Source of the DNA: Blautia parvula
GTDB lineage: Bacteria > Bacillota > Clostridia > Lachnospirales > Lachnospiraceae
Assembly (NCBI RefSeq): GCF_020215665.1
Contig: NZ_CP084061.1
Span: 5,361,001-5,425,000, forward strand
DNA: 64,000 nt
Direction of reading: 5' to 3'
In this document: positions 27,975-37,635 of the stretch, piece after piece
How positions within the stretch are numbered: position 1 is the first letter of the stretch
Layout of the letters: each line of letters starts with the position of its first letter
Position numbers and translations under genes: made by a program
Notes under the pieces: generated by a model
Told to the model about the DNA's origin: nothing
Database searches by the model: none
The model's input: the letters and a program-made list of their open reading frames with translations, nothing else

Positions 27975-28035
27975 TTTGAAGAGTATTAAAATCCTTGAAA
28001 ATTCAGTGTTTTCAAGGATTTTAATACTCTTCAAA
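27975..28035. repeat. Perfect 27-bp inverted repeat
   Basis: Arms 27975-28001 and 28009-28035 are exact complements over 27 bases around a 7-base loop, starting at the stop codon of the zinc finger gene. No T-tract follows. It may end that transcript or be a processed or mobile-element hairpin. Confidence 0.8.
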
Positions 28036-28052
28036 GGTATCGCGGGAAAGCT

Positions 28053-28214
28053 TCAGAAGTTATCTAAACACATGCATAACTGACAATCAATACTATATTT
28101 TTCAACAATATCATCGACACTCCCATCACCAGGCAAAACAGCCTCCACACACATCTTTTTTAAATCAGAAGAATATGCAACTCCCATTTTAGATTTGAGA
28201 GGCAACGATTCCAT
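28053..28214 (-). pseudogene. IS3-type OrfA transposase remnant (1)
   Basis: A 53-codon minus-strand frame with SSDLKKMCVEAVLPGDGSV and DDIVEKYSI resembles the first helices of IS3/IS150-group OrfA (HTH_23/28 type). It breaks off where the second helix and OrfB should follow. No terminal repeats of an intact IS are visible, so this is a decayed fragment. Confidence 0.5.
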
Positions 28215-28233
28215 ACCACCTATATTTAATCAC

Positions 28234-28359
28234 CTATTCTTTTAAAGTTTTACAACCGATCTGATATTTATCTGCCGGAAAGCGATATGAGTCTAGTATG
28301 TTAAGATATTTTTGAGAAATCATTACTCTGAACTCTGGCGTATCTGGTGATTTGGACAT
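28234..28359 (-). pseudogene. IS3-type OrfA transposase remnant (2)
   Basis: A 41-residue minus-strand frame with TPEFRVMISQKYLN and FPADKYQIGCKTLKE matches the start of IS3-family OrfA (usual form ADKYGIGRKTLKEW), then stops. It lies directly upstream of the first remnant and represents a different OrfA subtype or a second insertion. Confidence 0.55.
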
Positions 28360-28433
28360 GAAAATACCTTCTAAGTAGATTTTGGTTATTTGCCTTGTCT
28401 GCTTAAGAGGTATCATATCAGAGCAGGATGGTT

Positions 28434-28943
28434 TTATTCTTTCTTTCGTGTTAAGAAAATCCCTATGATTGCACCAACAAGGATAAGCGGGGCTGCTCTG
28501 ACAAACAGCCATTCAAATGAGTGAAACGCCACTCCAAGAACAGCAGTCTCAGGATGACTATAATCCCATCCAAAATAAGGGCTTTCTGATACGAACAAAA
28601 CTGCAAAAATTGCTGCTATGACTACACACAATGAGATAAATAGCCAGTGAAGAATTTTTCTCCTCATGGTCTTTCTTTGTGCCAGTTGCAAGTTTATTAC
28701 CTCCAATTTTTCTGAAATTGCTTTTAAGCTATCAACCTCCGTTTCAATAACAGTTTCTCCCAACAACGTGCTTACAGGTGTTTCAAGCAGTTCTGATATG
28801 GAGATTAACATCTCGGAATCGGGAACTGACAGTCCCTGCTCCCATTTAGAAACTGTTTGCCGCACAACGTTTAGCTTGACAGCAAGCTCTTGCTGCGAAA
28901 GTCCTTTTGATTTTCTGATTTCTTTTATATTTTCGTTGAGCAT
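28434..28943 (-). CDS. XRE family regulator with membrane tail
   Basis: 169 residues. An N-terminal XRE HTH (residues 4-60; LSQQELAVKLNVVRQTVSKWE) is followed by a helical linker and two predicted membrane segments (about 90-112 and 145-165). This architecture is common in Clostridia and may couple a membrane signal to DNA binding. AAAGGAGG lies just before the ATG. It stands alone beside IS remnants; targets unknown. Confidence 0.82.
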   Translation of the reverse strand: MLNENIKEIRKSKGLSQQELAVKLNVVRQTVSKWEQGLSVPDSEMLISISELLETPVSTLLGETVIETEVDSLKAISEKLEVINLQLAQRKTMRRKILHWLFISLCVVIAAIFAVLFVSESPYFGWDYSHPETAVLGVAFHSFEWLFVRAAPLILVGAIIGIFLTRKKE

Positions 28944-29173
28944 TAGGGATAGCCTCCTTTCTTTCTATTGTTACCATTATTTTAGACAAAACTGCCCGTT
29001 GCCACAAGCAACGCATTTTAACATTCAGGCAAAATAGCAAATTCTTTAGGTCAGAAGTTGCTTTCAAGCTGCCATTAATCCAATTTTAATACACCTGCCG
29101 TTTCCCTTATGCGCATTTAGGGCAGGACGTGATAATATCAGTTACAGCCTGAAAGATAAAGGAGGGACCTGAA

Positions 29174-29287
29174 ATGATGGACTTGGCTATGGTGGTTATA
29201 CTGTTTGCCTGCTTCGGACTGATGGTGCTGTTTGCAGGATGGTGCAGCAGACAGGTAGATACAGACAGCACAGAAGATAAGGCGTAG
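29174..29287 (+). CDS. Small membrane protein at the head of the kdp operon
   Basis: 37 residues: one hydrophobic helix (LAMVVILFACFGLMVLFAG) then WCSRQVD and an acidic tail. AAAGGAGGG precedes ATG 29174. It lies before kdpF in the same direction, so it is probably a small accessory peptide of the potassium pump. Its stop codon overlaps the first base of the foldback element. About 230 bases upstream contain no gene and no clear promoter beyond a dyad near 29104-29122. Confidence 0.6.
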   Translation: MMDLAMVVILFACFGLMVLFAGWCSRQVDTDSTEDKA

Positions 29288-29446
29288 AGCCTGTTAGAAA
29301 ATTCATTCCGACAATCTGCACGCCCCACTTTGCGGCATATTTGCCCCCAATTCAGTCAGCGTAGCCCGCTACGCCTCCTTCATCGGGGTTAAATCTCCCA
29401 CAAATTGTGACGCACAGCTTGCCGAAAGTGATTTTCAAACACACTC
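29287..29446 (+). mobile_element. Foldback element copy 2 (160 bp, MITE-like) in the kdp leader
   Basis: Terminal inverted repeats GAGCCTGTTAGAAAAT (29287-29302) and ATTTTCAAACACACTC (29431-29446), flanked by TA on both sides. The whole element is an imperfect palindrome with a central CGTAG-CCCG-CTACG hairpin. Its ends match the 71-bp copy at 16890-16960. It separates the small membrane protein gene from kdpF and must be transcribed with the operon. Confidence 0.75.
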
Positions 29447-29488
29447 TAGTAAAAATCAAAACATAGATTAAGGACAGGAGGAGATCAC

Positions 29489-29566
29489 ATGATATTGCTG
29501 GGAATCGTGATTTTACTGATAGCGGCATATTTATTCTATGCCCTGGTATATCCCGAGAAATTATAG
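29489..29566 (+). CDS. kdpF: KdpF, small subunit of potassium-transporting ATPase
   Basis: 25 residues, a single membrane helix (LLGIVILLIAAYLFYALVYP) followed by EKL, the typical KdpF form that stabilises KdpFABC. GGAGGAG precedes the ATG and kdpA follows 52 bases later. Confidence 0.85.
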   Translation: MILLGIVILLIAAYLFYALVYPEKL

Positions 29567-29618
29567 ACAACAAGATCAGCAACGGGAATTTAGAAAATGA
29601 CAGGAGGAGATAAAAGTC

Positions 29619-31325
29619 ATGTTACAGATAGCGCTGACTTTGGCAATTTTTGTTTTGGCGGTCATTCCCATGGGGAGATACATGTATCACATTGCGGCCA
29701 AAAAGAAAACATTTGCGGACCCTTTTTTTGACAGGGTGGACAACGGGATATACAGAATCTGCCGGATTGACAGAAAAGGTATGAATTGGAAAACATATGC
29801 ACTGAGCCTTCTCATGGCAAATGCAGTTATGGTTTTTGCGGGATATCTGGTATTGAGACTGCAGTATGTACTGTTTCTGAATCCAAACGGGATAGAGGCA
29901 ATGGAGCCGACCCTTTCCTTCAATACGATCATAAGCTTTATGACAAACACAAACCTGCAGCATTATTCCGGTGAATCCGGGCTTTCTTATTTGAGCCAGA
30001 TGCTGGTGATCATTTTTATGATGTTCACCTCCGCGGCATCCGGATATGCGGCCTGTATGGCATTCTGCAGGGGACTTGCGGGAAAGAGTAAGGACCTGGG
30101 AAATTTCTATGAGGATATGGTGCGTATCACCACACGTATCCTGATTCCCTGGTCTCTCATCTTTGGCCTTGTGCTGATCTGGCAGGGATGCCCGGAGACT
30201 TTTGGCTCCAACATTACAGTGGAGACCATTCACGGAAAACTACAGGACTTTGCCATGGGACCCATAGCGGCCCTTGAGATCATCAAACATCTGGGGACAA
30301 ACGGAGGTGGTTTTCTGGGAGCCAACTCTTCCACCCCATTTGAGAACCCGACAGTGATCACGGATATTGTGGAGCTGATCTCCATGATGATCCTTCCGGG
30401 TGCCTGTGTACTTACCTTTGGAAAGATGTGTCAGGATAGGAAGAGGAAGGAAAAAGAACCTGTCTTCGGCAAACAGGGAAGGACTATATTCGCGGCAATG
30501 TCTGTCATATTCCTCATCGGTCTGACTCTGTGCTTTGTATCTGAGAAGGCCGGCAATCCGGTTCTTGAGACAGCCGGCATCAGCCAGGAAATGGGGAGCA
30601 TGGAGGGCAAGGAGGTCCGGTTTGGAGTTGACCAGTCCGCTCTGTTTACAACTGTGACAACTTCCTTCACCACAGGTACTGTCAACAACATGCATGATAC
30701 ACTGACGCCTCTTGGCGGAATGGTACCGCTTCTGCATATGATGCTCAATTGTGTATTCGGAGGAAAAGGCGTGGGCCTTATGAACATGCTGATGTATGCC
30801 ATTTTAGCTGTATTCATCTGCGGTCTGATGGTTGGCCGTACTCCCGAGTATCTGGGCAAGAAGATCGAAGGAAGAGAGATGAAGCTGGTTGCCCTGGTTC
30901 TGATCGTCCATCCGCTGCTGATCCTGGGATTCTCGGCGCTTGCCGTATCCACGCAGGCCGGTCTGGAAGGTATCAGCAATCCCGGTTTTCACGGCCTGTC
31001 CCAGGTGCTGTATGAATACGCCTCAGCATCGGCAAACAATGGCTCCGGTTTTGAAGGACTGTCCGACAACAGTTACTTCTGGAATATCACAACAGGACTT
31101 GCGATGTTCTTCGGCCGTTACATAGCCATTATAGCCCAGCTTGCCATTGCCGGCTCACTGCTTGCAAAGAAGAGCACAAGGGTTTCCATCGGTACCATGC
31201 GTACAGATAATACGGTATTTACCATTTTGCTTGTATTTATTGTATATATTTTCGCTGCTCTGACCTTTTTCCCGGCACTGGCATTGGGACCGGTCGCAGA
31301 GCATCTGACCTTGTGGTTTTCATAA
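29619..31325 (+). CDS. kdpA: Potassium-transporting ATPase subunit KdpA
   Basis: 568 residues, ten-helix channel-like subunit that selects K+. Selectivity-filter regions are seen as SFMTNTNLQHYSGES, GTNGGGFLGANS, TTSFTTGTVN and SANNGSGFEGL. Membrane protein in complex with KdpB, C and F. Confidence 0.97.
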   Translation: MLQIALTLAIFVLAVIPMGRYMYHIAAKKKTFADPFFDRVDNGIYRICRIDRKGMNWKTYALSLLMANAVMVFAGYLVLRLQYVLFLNPNGIEAMEPTLSFNTIISFMTNTNLQHYSGESGLSYLSQMLVIIFMMFTSAASGYAACMAFCRGLAGKSKDLGNFYEDMVRITTRILIPWSLIFGLVLIWQGCPETFGSNITVETIHGKLQDFAMGPIAALEIIKHLGTNGGGFLGANSSTPFENPTVITDIVELISMMILPGACVLTFGKMCQDRKRKEKEPVFGKQGRTIFAAMSVIFLIGLTLCFVSEKAGNPVLETAGISQEMGSMEGKEVRFGVDQSALFTTVTTSFTTGTVNNMHDTLTPLGGMVPLLHMMLNCVFGGKGVGLMNMLMYAILAVFICGLMVGRTPEYLGKKIEGREMKLVALVLIVHPLLILGFSALAVSTQAGLEGISNPGFHGLSQVLYEYASASANNGSGFEGLSDNSYFWNITTGLAMFFGRYIAIIAQLAIAGSLLAKKSTRVSIGTMRTDNTVFTILLVFIVYIFAALTFFPALALGPVAEHLTLWFS

Positions 31326-31350
31326 AATTTAAGAAAGGGATGTTAGAGGA

Positions 31351-33417
31351 ATGTCTAAAAAACAACAGCAAACAAAGTTCGTGACAAAGGACATTTTAAA
31401 GAGTTCCATTATCGGTGCGTTTCAGAAACTGAGTCCGAAATATATGGTGAAGAACCCGGTCATGTTTGTGGTGGAGGTGGGATTTGTGCTCACGCTGCTT
31501 ATGACTATTGTTCCCACTATTTTTGGGGACGACGCATCACTTGGATATCTGAGGATTTATAATGGAATCGTCTGCGCTGTACTTTTTATAACCGTATTAT
31601 TTGCAAATTTTGCAGAGTCTGTAGCGGAGGGACGTGGTAAGGCGCAGGCGGCGACCTTGAAAAAGACAAAGCAGGATACAAAATCACGTCTTCTCGGCAG
31701 AGACGGTACGGAAACTATTGTAAACGCATCTGAACTGAAAAAGGATGATGTGGTACTTGTAAAGGCTGGGGAGACGATTCCGAATGACGGAGAAGTAATA
31801 GAAGGGATCGCGTCTGTGGATGAATCTGCTATTACAGGGGAATCCGCACCTGTCACCCGTGAGGCGGGAACTGATTTTTCATCTGTTACGGGGGGAACCA
31901 CCGTGGTCAGTGACTGGCTGAAAATCAGGATCACATCAAAGCCGGGTGAGTCGTTTCTGGACAAAATGATTGCCCTGGTGGAGGGGGCATCCCGCCAGAA
32001 GACTCCCAATGAGATCGCATTAAATACCCTGCTGGTGGGCCTCACGATTATTTTTCTGATCGTGGTTGTGTGTCTGTATCCTTTTGCGACTTATTCGGGA
32101 GTGCAGATACCCGTATCTACAATGATTGCCCTGCTGGTCTGCCTGATTCCGACCACGATTGGCGGTCTGCTGTCAGCGATCGGAATCGCGGGTATGGACA
32201 GAGTTACCAGATTCAATGTGATTGCCATGTCAGGAAAGGCTGTGGAAGCCTGCGGGGATGTGGATACCATGATTCTTGATAAGACAGGTACCATAACCTT
32301 TGGAAACCGTCTGGCAGCAGAGTTCTATCCGGTTGCCGGGAAAAGCAGGGAGGACCTGATAGACTATGCCGCACTTGCCTCCCTCTGTGACCCCACACCG
32401 GAAGGAAAATCAACGGCAGAGCTGGCTAAGAGCATGGGAACAAGAATTGACGACAGCGCAGCAAAACAGATGGAATTTATTGAATTTACAGCCCAGTCCA
32501 AAATGTCAGGTGTAAATCTGGACAGCGGTTCTCAAATCAGAAAAGGTGCCGCAGATGCCATCAAAGAAAGAGTTCTCAAAAACGGGGGCAGTATACCGGG
32601 AGATCTGGACGCGATAGTGGAACAGATCGCGGGGCTTGGCGGAACGCCCCTGGTTGTGGAGGCAGACGCTGTGATCTACGGTGTTATTTATCTGAAAGAT
32701 ACTGTGAAACCGGGTCTGATCGAGCGGTTCGCAAGACTTCGTGAAATCGGGATCAAGACGATTATGTGCACAGGCGACAATCCGCTGACTGCCGCGACCA
32801 TTGCGAAAGAGGCCGGTGTGGATGGATTTATTGCCGAATGCAGGCCTGAGGATAAAATACAGGCGATTAAGAAGGAACAGGCAGAGGGAAAACTGGTAGC
32901 CATGACAGGTGACGGAACCAATGACGCCCCTGCTCTTGCCCAGGCAGATGTAGGGCTGGCCATGAATTCAGGCACAGCGGCGGCAAAAGAGGCGGCAAAT
33001 ATGGTGGACCTGGATTCTGACCCCACCAAAATTCTGGAAGTGGTGGAAATAGGAAAACAGCTTCTTATTACAAGAGGCTCCCTCACCACATTCAGTATAG
33101 CAAACGATGTGGCAAAGTATTTTGCCATTATACCGGCCATGTTCACTATGGTGATACCGCAGATGCAGATATTAAATATCATGAAGCTGGCAACACCTAT
33201 GTCAGCTATCTTATCAGCACTCATTTTCAATGCGGTCATTATACCGTGTTTGATTCCCATTGCCATGCGGGGTGTCAAGTACAAACCCATGAGCGCGGAG
33301 CGCATGCTTTTGAAAAATATGGGTATTTACGGCCTGGGTGGTATCGTCGTACCGTTTGCCGGAATTAAGATCATAGACTGTCTGGTGGCTCCGCTGCTTG
33401 CAGTGCTGGGAATGTAG
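31351..33417 (+). CDS. kdpB: Potassium-transporting ATPase subunit KdpB
   Basis: 688 residues, P-type ATPase of the Kdp pump. The phosphorylation motif DKTGTIT has its Asp near residue 310; the actuator motif TGES (AITGESAPV) and hinge motif [16 protein letters not shown] are intact. It energises uptake of K+ at low external potassium. Confidence 0.98.
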   Translation: MSKKQQQTKFVTKDILKSSIIGAFQKLSPKYMVKNPVMFVVEVGFVLTLLMTIVPTIFGDDASLGYLRIYNGIVCAVLFITVLFANFAESVAEGRGKAQAATLKKTKQDTKSRLLGRDGTETIVNASELKKDDVVLVKAGETIPNDGEVIEGIASVDESAITGESAPVTREAGTDFSSVTGGTTVVSDWLKIRITSKPGESFLDKMIALVEGASRQKTPNEIALNTLLVGLTIIFLIVVVCLYPFATYSGVQIPVSTMIALLVCLIPTTIGGLLSAIGIAGMDRVTRFNVIAMSGKAVEACGDVDTMILDKTGTITFGNRLAAEFYPVAGKSREDLIDYAALASLCDPTPEGKSTAELAKSMGTRIDDSAAKQMEFIEFTAQSKMSGVNLDSGSQIRKGAADAIKERVLKNGGSIPGDLDAIVEQIAGLGGTPLVVEADAVIYGVIYLKDTVKPGLIERFARLREIGIKTIMCTGDNPLTAATIAKEAGVDGFIAECRPEDKIQAIKKEQAEGKLVAMTGDGTNDAPALAQADVGLAMNSGTAAAKEAANMVDLDSDPTKILEVVEIGKQLLITRGSLTTFSIANDVAKYFAIIPAMFTMVIPQMQILNIMKLATPMSAILSALIFNAVIIPCLIPIAMRGVKYKPMSAERMLLKNMGIYGLGGIVVPFAGIKIIDCLVAPLLAVLGM

Positions 33418-33430
33418 GGAGGAAGATGCT

Positions 33431-34078
33431 ATGAGATCATTTTTAAAATATTTTAGGAGCGCTCTGGTTCTGACGGTTTTCATGTTGGTTCTCTGCGGAT
33501 TTGCCTATCCCGCTGCACTGACCGGGCTGGGGCAGCTTATGTTTCCGCATCAGGCGAACGGAAGCCTGATCACGGCAGAAGGAGAGAAAACAGATGACCC
33601 GGAAAAAGCAGTGGGCTCAGCTATTGTGGGGCAGGATTTTTCCGGAAATCCCAGGTATTTTCAATGCCGTGTATCCGGGGTGGATTACAACACTTATACA
33701 GAGGAAGAAAAAGAGGAAGGCAGCTACACAGGGGTGGGTTCCGGCGGTTCTAACCTGGCTCCATCCAATGAAGAGCTGAAGAAGCGCGCGGAGAAATCAG
33801 TAGAGGAATTTCTGGAGAAGAACCCGGATGTGGAGAAGGGTGACATTCCTGCCGATCTGCTCACAGCCTCCGGTTCCGGCCTGGACCCGAACATCACACC
33901 GGAATCCGCCAGGATCCAGATTCCTTCCATTGCTGAAAAGACCGGGCTTAAAGAGGAAGAACTCAGAAAGATCGTGGAGGAGAATACGGATGGCAGGACT
34001 CTTGGTGTCTTCGGACATGAGCGGGTGAATGTCCTGAAATGTAATCTGGAAATCGCGAAGGCCATAGGAGAAATATAG
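33431..34078 (+). CDS. kdpC: Potassium-transporting ATPase subunit KdpC
   Basis: 215 residues with one N-terminal membrane helix and a KdpC domain (GSAIVGQDFSGNPRYFQCRV, SGSGLDPNITPESA, ENTDGRTLGVFGHERVNVL). ATG 33431 follows GGGAGGAAG; an earlier in-frame start would overlap kdpB. The spacer in the middle is longer and more acidic than in E. coli. Confidence 0.95.
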   Translation: MRSFLKYFRSALVLTVFMLVLCGFAYPAALTGLGQLMFPHQANGSLITAEGEKTDDPEKAVGSAIVGQDFSGNPRYFQCRVSGVDYNTYTEEEKEEGSYTGVGSGGSNLAPSNEELKKRAEKSVEEFLEKNPDVEKGDIPADLLTASGSGLDPNITPESARIQIPSIAEKTGLKEEELRKIVEENTDGRTLGVFGHERVNVLKCNLEIAKAIGEI

Positions 34079-34091
34079 GCAGGGAGATGCC

Positions 34092-36128
34092 ATGGACACA
34101 ATGGAAAGACCAAGTTCTGAAAAGATGCTGGAAAAGATCCGGGCAGAGGAAGCTCAGGTCCGTAAAAAAGAGATGGGACAGCTTAAGATCTTTTTGGGTT
34201 ACGCAGCCGGAACAGGCAAGACGTACGCTATGCTGGAAGCTGCAAGAGAACTGAAAAAGCAGCAGGTGGATGTGATCGCCGGATATGTGGAGCCCCACGC
34301 AAGACCGGAGACTGCCGCACTTCTGGAGGGACTGGAGCAGCTTCCCTTTCTGATGGTGGACTATAAAGGGGTCAAAATCAGGGAATTTGACCTGGACGCT
34401 GCTCTAAAACGCCGTCCCAAAGTGATTCTGGTGGATGAATTGGCACATTCCAACATCCGCGGCTGCCGTCACAGGAAACGCTATCAGGATATCGAGGAGC
34501 TGCTGGAGCACGGGATCAATGTGTATACAACCGTAAATATCCAGCATCTGGAGAGTCTGAATGACAATGTGACCGGGATTACCTCCGTTATGGTGAGAGA
34601 GACCATTCCGGACCGCGTGTTTGACAGGGCGGACCAGGTAAAACTTGTGGATATTGAGCCGGAAGAGCTGATCCAGCGCATGAAGGAAGGAAAGATATAC
34701 CGGGAGATTCAGGCACAGAGGGCTTTACAGAACTTTTTTACGAGAGATAAGCTGATCGCCCTCCGTGAGATTGCCCTGCGCCGTATGGCCGACAGAGTGA
34801 ACCATCTGGCGGAGGAGGAGAAGAAGCTGTTCGGAAACGGGGAATACTCCACCGGGGAACATGTTCTGACCTGCATCTCCCCGGCGCCTTCCAACGCAAA
34901 GGTCATCCGCACAGCAGCCCGCCTGGCCTATGCCTTTCACGCGGAATTTACGGCTCTCTATGTGGAGACCAGATATCTGCAGAACGCAGATGAAAAGGTG
35001 AAAAGACGAAGGGACGAAAATATGCGTCTTGCCAGAAGCCTGGGCGCAAAGATTGCCACGGTAAACGGAGAGGACGTGTCAAGGCAGATCGCCGAATACG
35101 CAAAAGTCAGCAATGTGACGAAAATCGTTATGGGCAGAACTGCGCACAGGGTTCTGTTCGGACAGACCAGAAAAACCCTGGTCGAAAGTTTGAATCAATA
35201 TGCCCCCAGCCTTGACGTATACATCATCCCGGATCTGCAGAGCGGAATCGGTCAGCGGTCTTATACTGTGGTAAAGACCGGAAAATTCCTGCAGGGGCTG
35301 AAAGGAACGGATTTCTGGATCATGCTGGGCATGATGACAGTCAGTACAGCCGGCGGTTTTCTGCTCTCGCATTTTCAGATGACAGAAGCCAATATCATTA
35401 TGTCATATCTGCTGGGAGTGATGCTGACTGCCATCTTTACCCAGGGGTATGTGTGCTCTGTGCTTGCCTCAGTTCTAAGTGTGATGCTGTTCAATTATTT
35501 TTTCACCATGCCGGTTCACAGCCTTCAGGCGTATGATGCCAGCTATCCGGTGACATTTGCCATGATGTTCACAGTCAGCCTTCTCACATCCTGGAATATG
35601 TCAAAGATTCAGAAGCAGAACGAAGAAAACGCAAAGCGCGCATACCGCACGGAAATTCTGCTGGTAAACAGCAAAAAATTAAGACGGGCAAAGACCAGGC
35701 AGCAGGTCAGCGATGAGCTGGCCGGCCAGATCCAAAAACTGATGCAGTTTACTGTGTTAATATATATGAAGAAACACGGTGTGATCCAGGTCCCCTCTGT
35801 TTATCTTCGCAGCGGGATAGAAGAGGAAGAGGAGGAAATCCTGAGGGCAGGCTATACCTCCCGGGCGGAGCAGGCCGTGGTCAAATGGGTATTTGAAAAC
35901 GGACACAGAGCCGGCTGCACTACCCATACACTTCCAAACGCAAAGGCGATTTATCTTCCGGTTATGGAGGATGACAAGGTTTCTGCTGTGGTCGGCATGG
36001 TACTTGAGGAGAAAAGAGAGATTGCTGTATTTGAATACAATCTCATATCTGCCATGCTGGATGAAGCAGCCCTTGTACTGGAGCGGATCCAGAAGATGGA
36101 GGATTTGGCAGAGTCCACAGCAAAATAA
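34092..36128 (+). CDS. kdpD: KdpD-like sensor lacking the histidine kinase domain
   Basis: 678 residues against about 900 for full KdpD. Order: KdpD ATP-binding domain (about 25-235; GYAAGTGKTYAML, LVDELAHSN), universal-stress-like domain (about 255-375), four membrane helices of DUF4118 (about 395-500), and a GAF-like domain (about 520-665). The protein then ends; no H-box or HATPase region follows, and the next gene is on the opposite strand. No kdpE is in the window. It may sense K+ or c-di-AMP (known for the KdpD USP region in Staphylococcus) and act on another partner. Confidence 0.85.
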   Translation: MDTMERPSSEKMLEKIRAEEAQVRKKEMGQLKIFLGYAAGTGKTYAMLEAARELKKQQVDVIAGYVEPHARPETAALLEGLEQLPFLMVDYKGVKIREFDLDAALKRRPKVILVDELAHSNIRGCRHRKRYQDIEELLEHGINVYTTVNIQHLESLNDNVTGITSVMVRETIPDRVFDRADQVKLVDIEPEELIQRMKEGKIYREIQAQRALQNFFTRDKLIALREIALRRMADRVNHLAEEEKKLFGNGEYSTGEHVLTCISPAPSNAKVIRTAARLAYAFHAEFTALYVETRYLQNADEKVKRRRDENMRLARSLGAKIATVNGEDVSRQIAEYAKVSNVTKIVMGRTAHRVLFGQTRKTLVESLNQYAPSLDVYIIPDLQSGIGQRSYTVVKTGKFLQGLKGTDFWIMLGMMTVSTAGGFLLSHFQMTEANIIMSYLLGVMLTAIFTQGYVCSVLASVLSVMLFNYFFTMPVHSLQAYDASYPVTFAMMFTVSLLTSWNMSKIQKQNEENAKRAYRTEILLVNSKKLRRAKTRQQVSDELAGQIQKLMQFTVLIYMKKHGVIQVPSVYLRSGIEEEEEEILRAGYTSRAEQAVVKWVFENGHRAGCTTHTLPNAKAIYLPVMEDDKVSAVVGMVLEEKREIAVFEYNLISAMLDEAALVLERIQKMEDLAESTAK

Positions 36129-36154
36129 CGCCTCAAGCCGGGTATGGATATCAT

Positions 36155-37546
36155 TTACGCGTTTACCATCTCTGAGCTCTCTTCGCGTGTAAGATTGTTC
36201 AGCCAGAGGTATTTTTTATATCGGGGGTACAGCCAGGGGATTTTCACGATCTCATCTGCGCACATCAGGATATATACCACGATGACCGGCCAGTGAAATA
36301 CGAAAGTTCCGAGCAGTGCCAGCGGCAGTGCAAAGCACCAGGAGGCGAAGAAAACGCTGAGCGCATCGTATCCGGCATCACCGCCTGCAGGGAAAATACC
36401 GCAGACAATAACTGTATTGATGGAATAGGCGAATACATAGAATGCGCTGAAGACCAGCATGATGACCAGGTAGTGCTTTGCGGTTTCCGATAACACGAAG
36501 AACTCCGCCACGATGGGACCGAGGATACAGAGCAGTGCCATATGGATAATACCTGCCCAGATGGAAATATGGCAGAATTTTTTCCCGTATTCTTTGGCCT
36601 TGTCAAACAGATTCTGTCCAAGGAGTTTACCGACCATAATTCCCGCGCCCACAGAAATACCCTTGCAGACACAGGTTATAAGCTCCTGTGCTACGGATGC
36701 GATGGATGCAGCTGCAGTGGCATCGGATCCTAGGTGTCCCATGATCAGTGAGTGCATGGAAAATCCGAATCCCCACGCAAGAGAACTGCCCAGCATGGGA
36801 AGCGCGATTTTGAACAGATCTTTGGTTATATCGATGGAAAACCATTGAAACCCCTGCAGGTCGGGACGAATGCTTTCTCCACGGTGAGATTCCGCGATAC
36901 ACCAGATGAGCGCCACCAGTTCTACAACAACAGTGGAATAAGCGGAACCGTTTGCCCCCAGTTTAGGTACCCCCGCGAAACCGTAGATCAGGAAAAAGTC
37001 AAGCACAACGTCGGTTATGAGGGTGACAATGGAAATCAAAACGCTCTTAGGCGCCTTACCTTCCAGTTTCATTATCAGATAGTAACACTGTGTAACGCCG
37101 GTGAACAGATAAGAAAGGCTCACCGCACGGAGATAGGAGGCTCCGATTTTGATCAGGGCAGCGTCCGGCGTATAAATCCGCATTAATAGCTCCGGTGCGA
37201 ACATTGCCAGGGCAAAGAAAACGAAGGAGATGCCAAATGCCCATTTTATGAGCATACAGAACAGGTTTTTAACCATGGTCCAATCGCCTTTACCCCAGTA
37301 TTGAGCGATCAGAGCACCGCCGCCGCCGACCACAGCGCCGCTGAACAGGCTCATGATAAATGCAATCTGGTTTGCCAGGGAAACCGCGGAAACAGCATCC
37401 TGTGTCAGCCGTCCCAACATCAGCGCATCGGACGCGCCGATCAGGGCAACAAGCAGGTTCTGCATTCCGATTGGAATCGCAAGGGAGAACAGTTCCTTAT
37501 AAAAATCTTTCTTTTCCACAAGTTCCGTTGAACGTCTTGCTTTCAT
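36155..37546 (-). CDS. MATE family efflux transporter (1)
   Basis: 463 residues, 12 predicted membrane segments of the NorM/DinF type (IPIGMQNLLVALIGASDALMLG-like start, FAGVPKLGANGSAYSTV). It should export cationic or other small compounds using Na+ or H+. It is divergent from an AraC regulator 180 bases away, which probably controls it. It converges with the kdpD-like gene without a clear terminator. Confidence 0.87.
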   Translation of the reverse strand: MKARRSTELVEKKDFYKELFSLAIPIGMQNLLVALIGASDALMLGRLTQDAVSAVSLANQIAFIMSLFSGAVVGGGGALIAQYWGKGDWTMVKNLFCMLIKWAFGISFVFFALAMFAPELLMRIYTPDAALIKIGASYLRAVSLSYLFTGVTQCYYLIMKLEGKAPKSVLISIVTLITDVVLDFFLIYGFAGVPKLGANGSAYSTVVVELVALIWCIAESHRGESIRPDLQGFQWFSIDITKDLFKIALPMLGSSLAWGFGFSMHSLIMGHLGSDATAAASIASVAQELITCVCKGISVGAGIMVGKLLGQNLFDKAKEYGKKFCHISIWAGIIHMALLCILGPIVAEFFVLSETAKHYLVIMLVFSAFYVFAYSINTVIVCGIFPAGGDAGYDALSVFFASWCFALPLALLGTFVFHWPVIVVYILMCADEIVKIPWLYPRYKKYLWLNNLTREESSEMVNA

Positions 37547-37635
37547 ATGTAATACCTCCGGATGCGGTCATTTTATGGATCCGCATGATGCAGTCTGCAG
37601 ATTTTCCGATTTTGTATTGCTATATCGGAATGCCA

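Noticed and set aside
29104-29122. Dyad around ATGCGCAT as a kdp operator or riboswitch
   Set aside because: Too short and not linked to a recognisable promoter; no c-di-AMP riboswitch core could be traced by eye.
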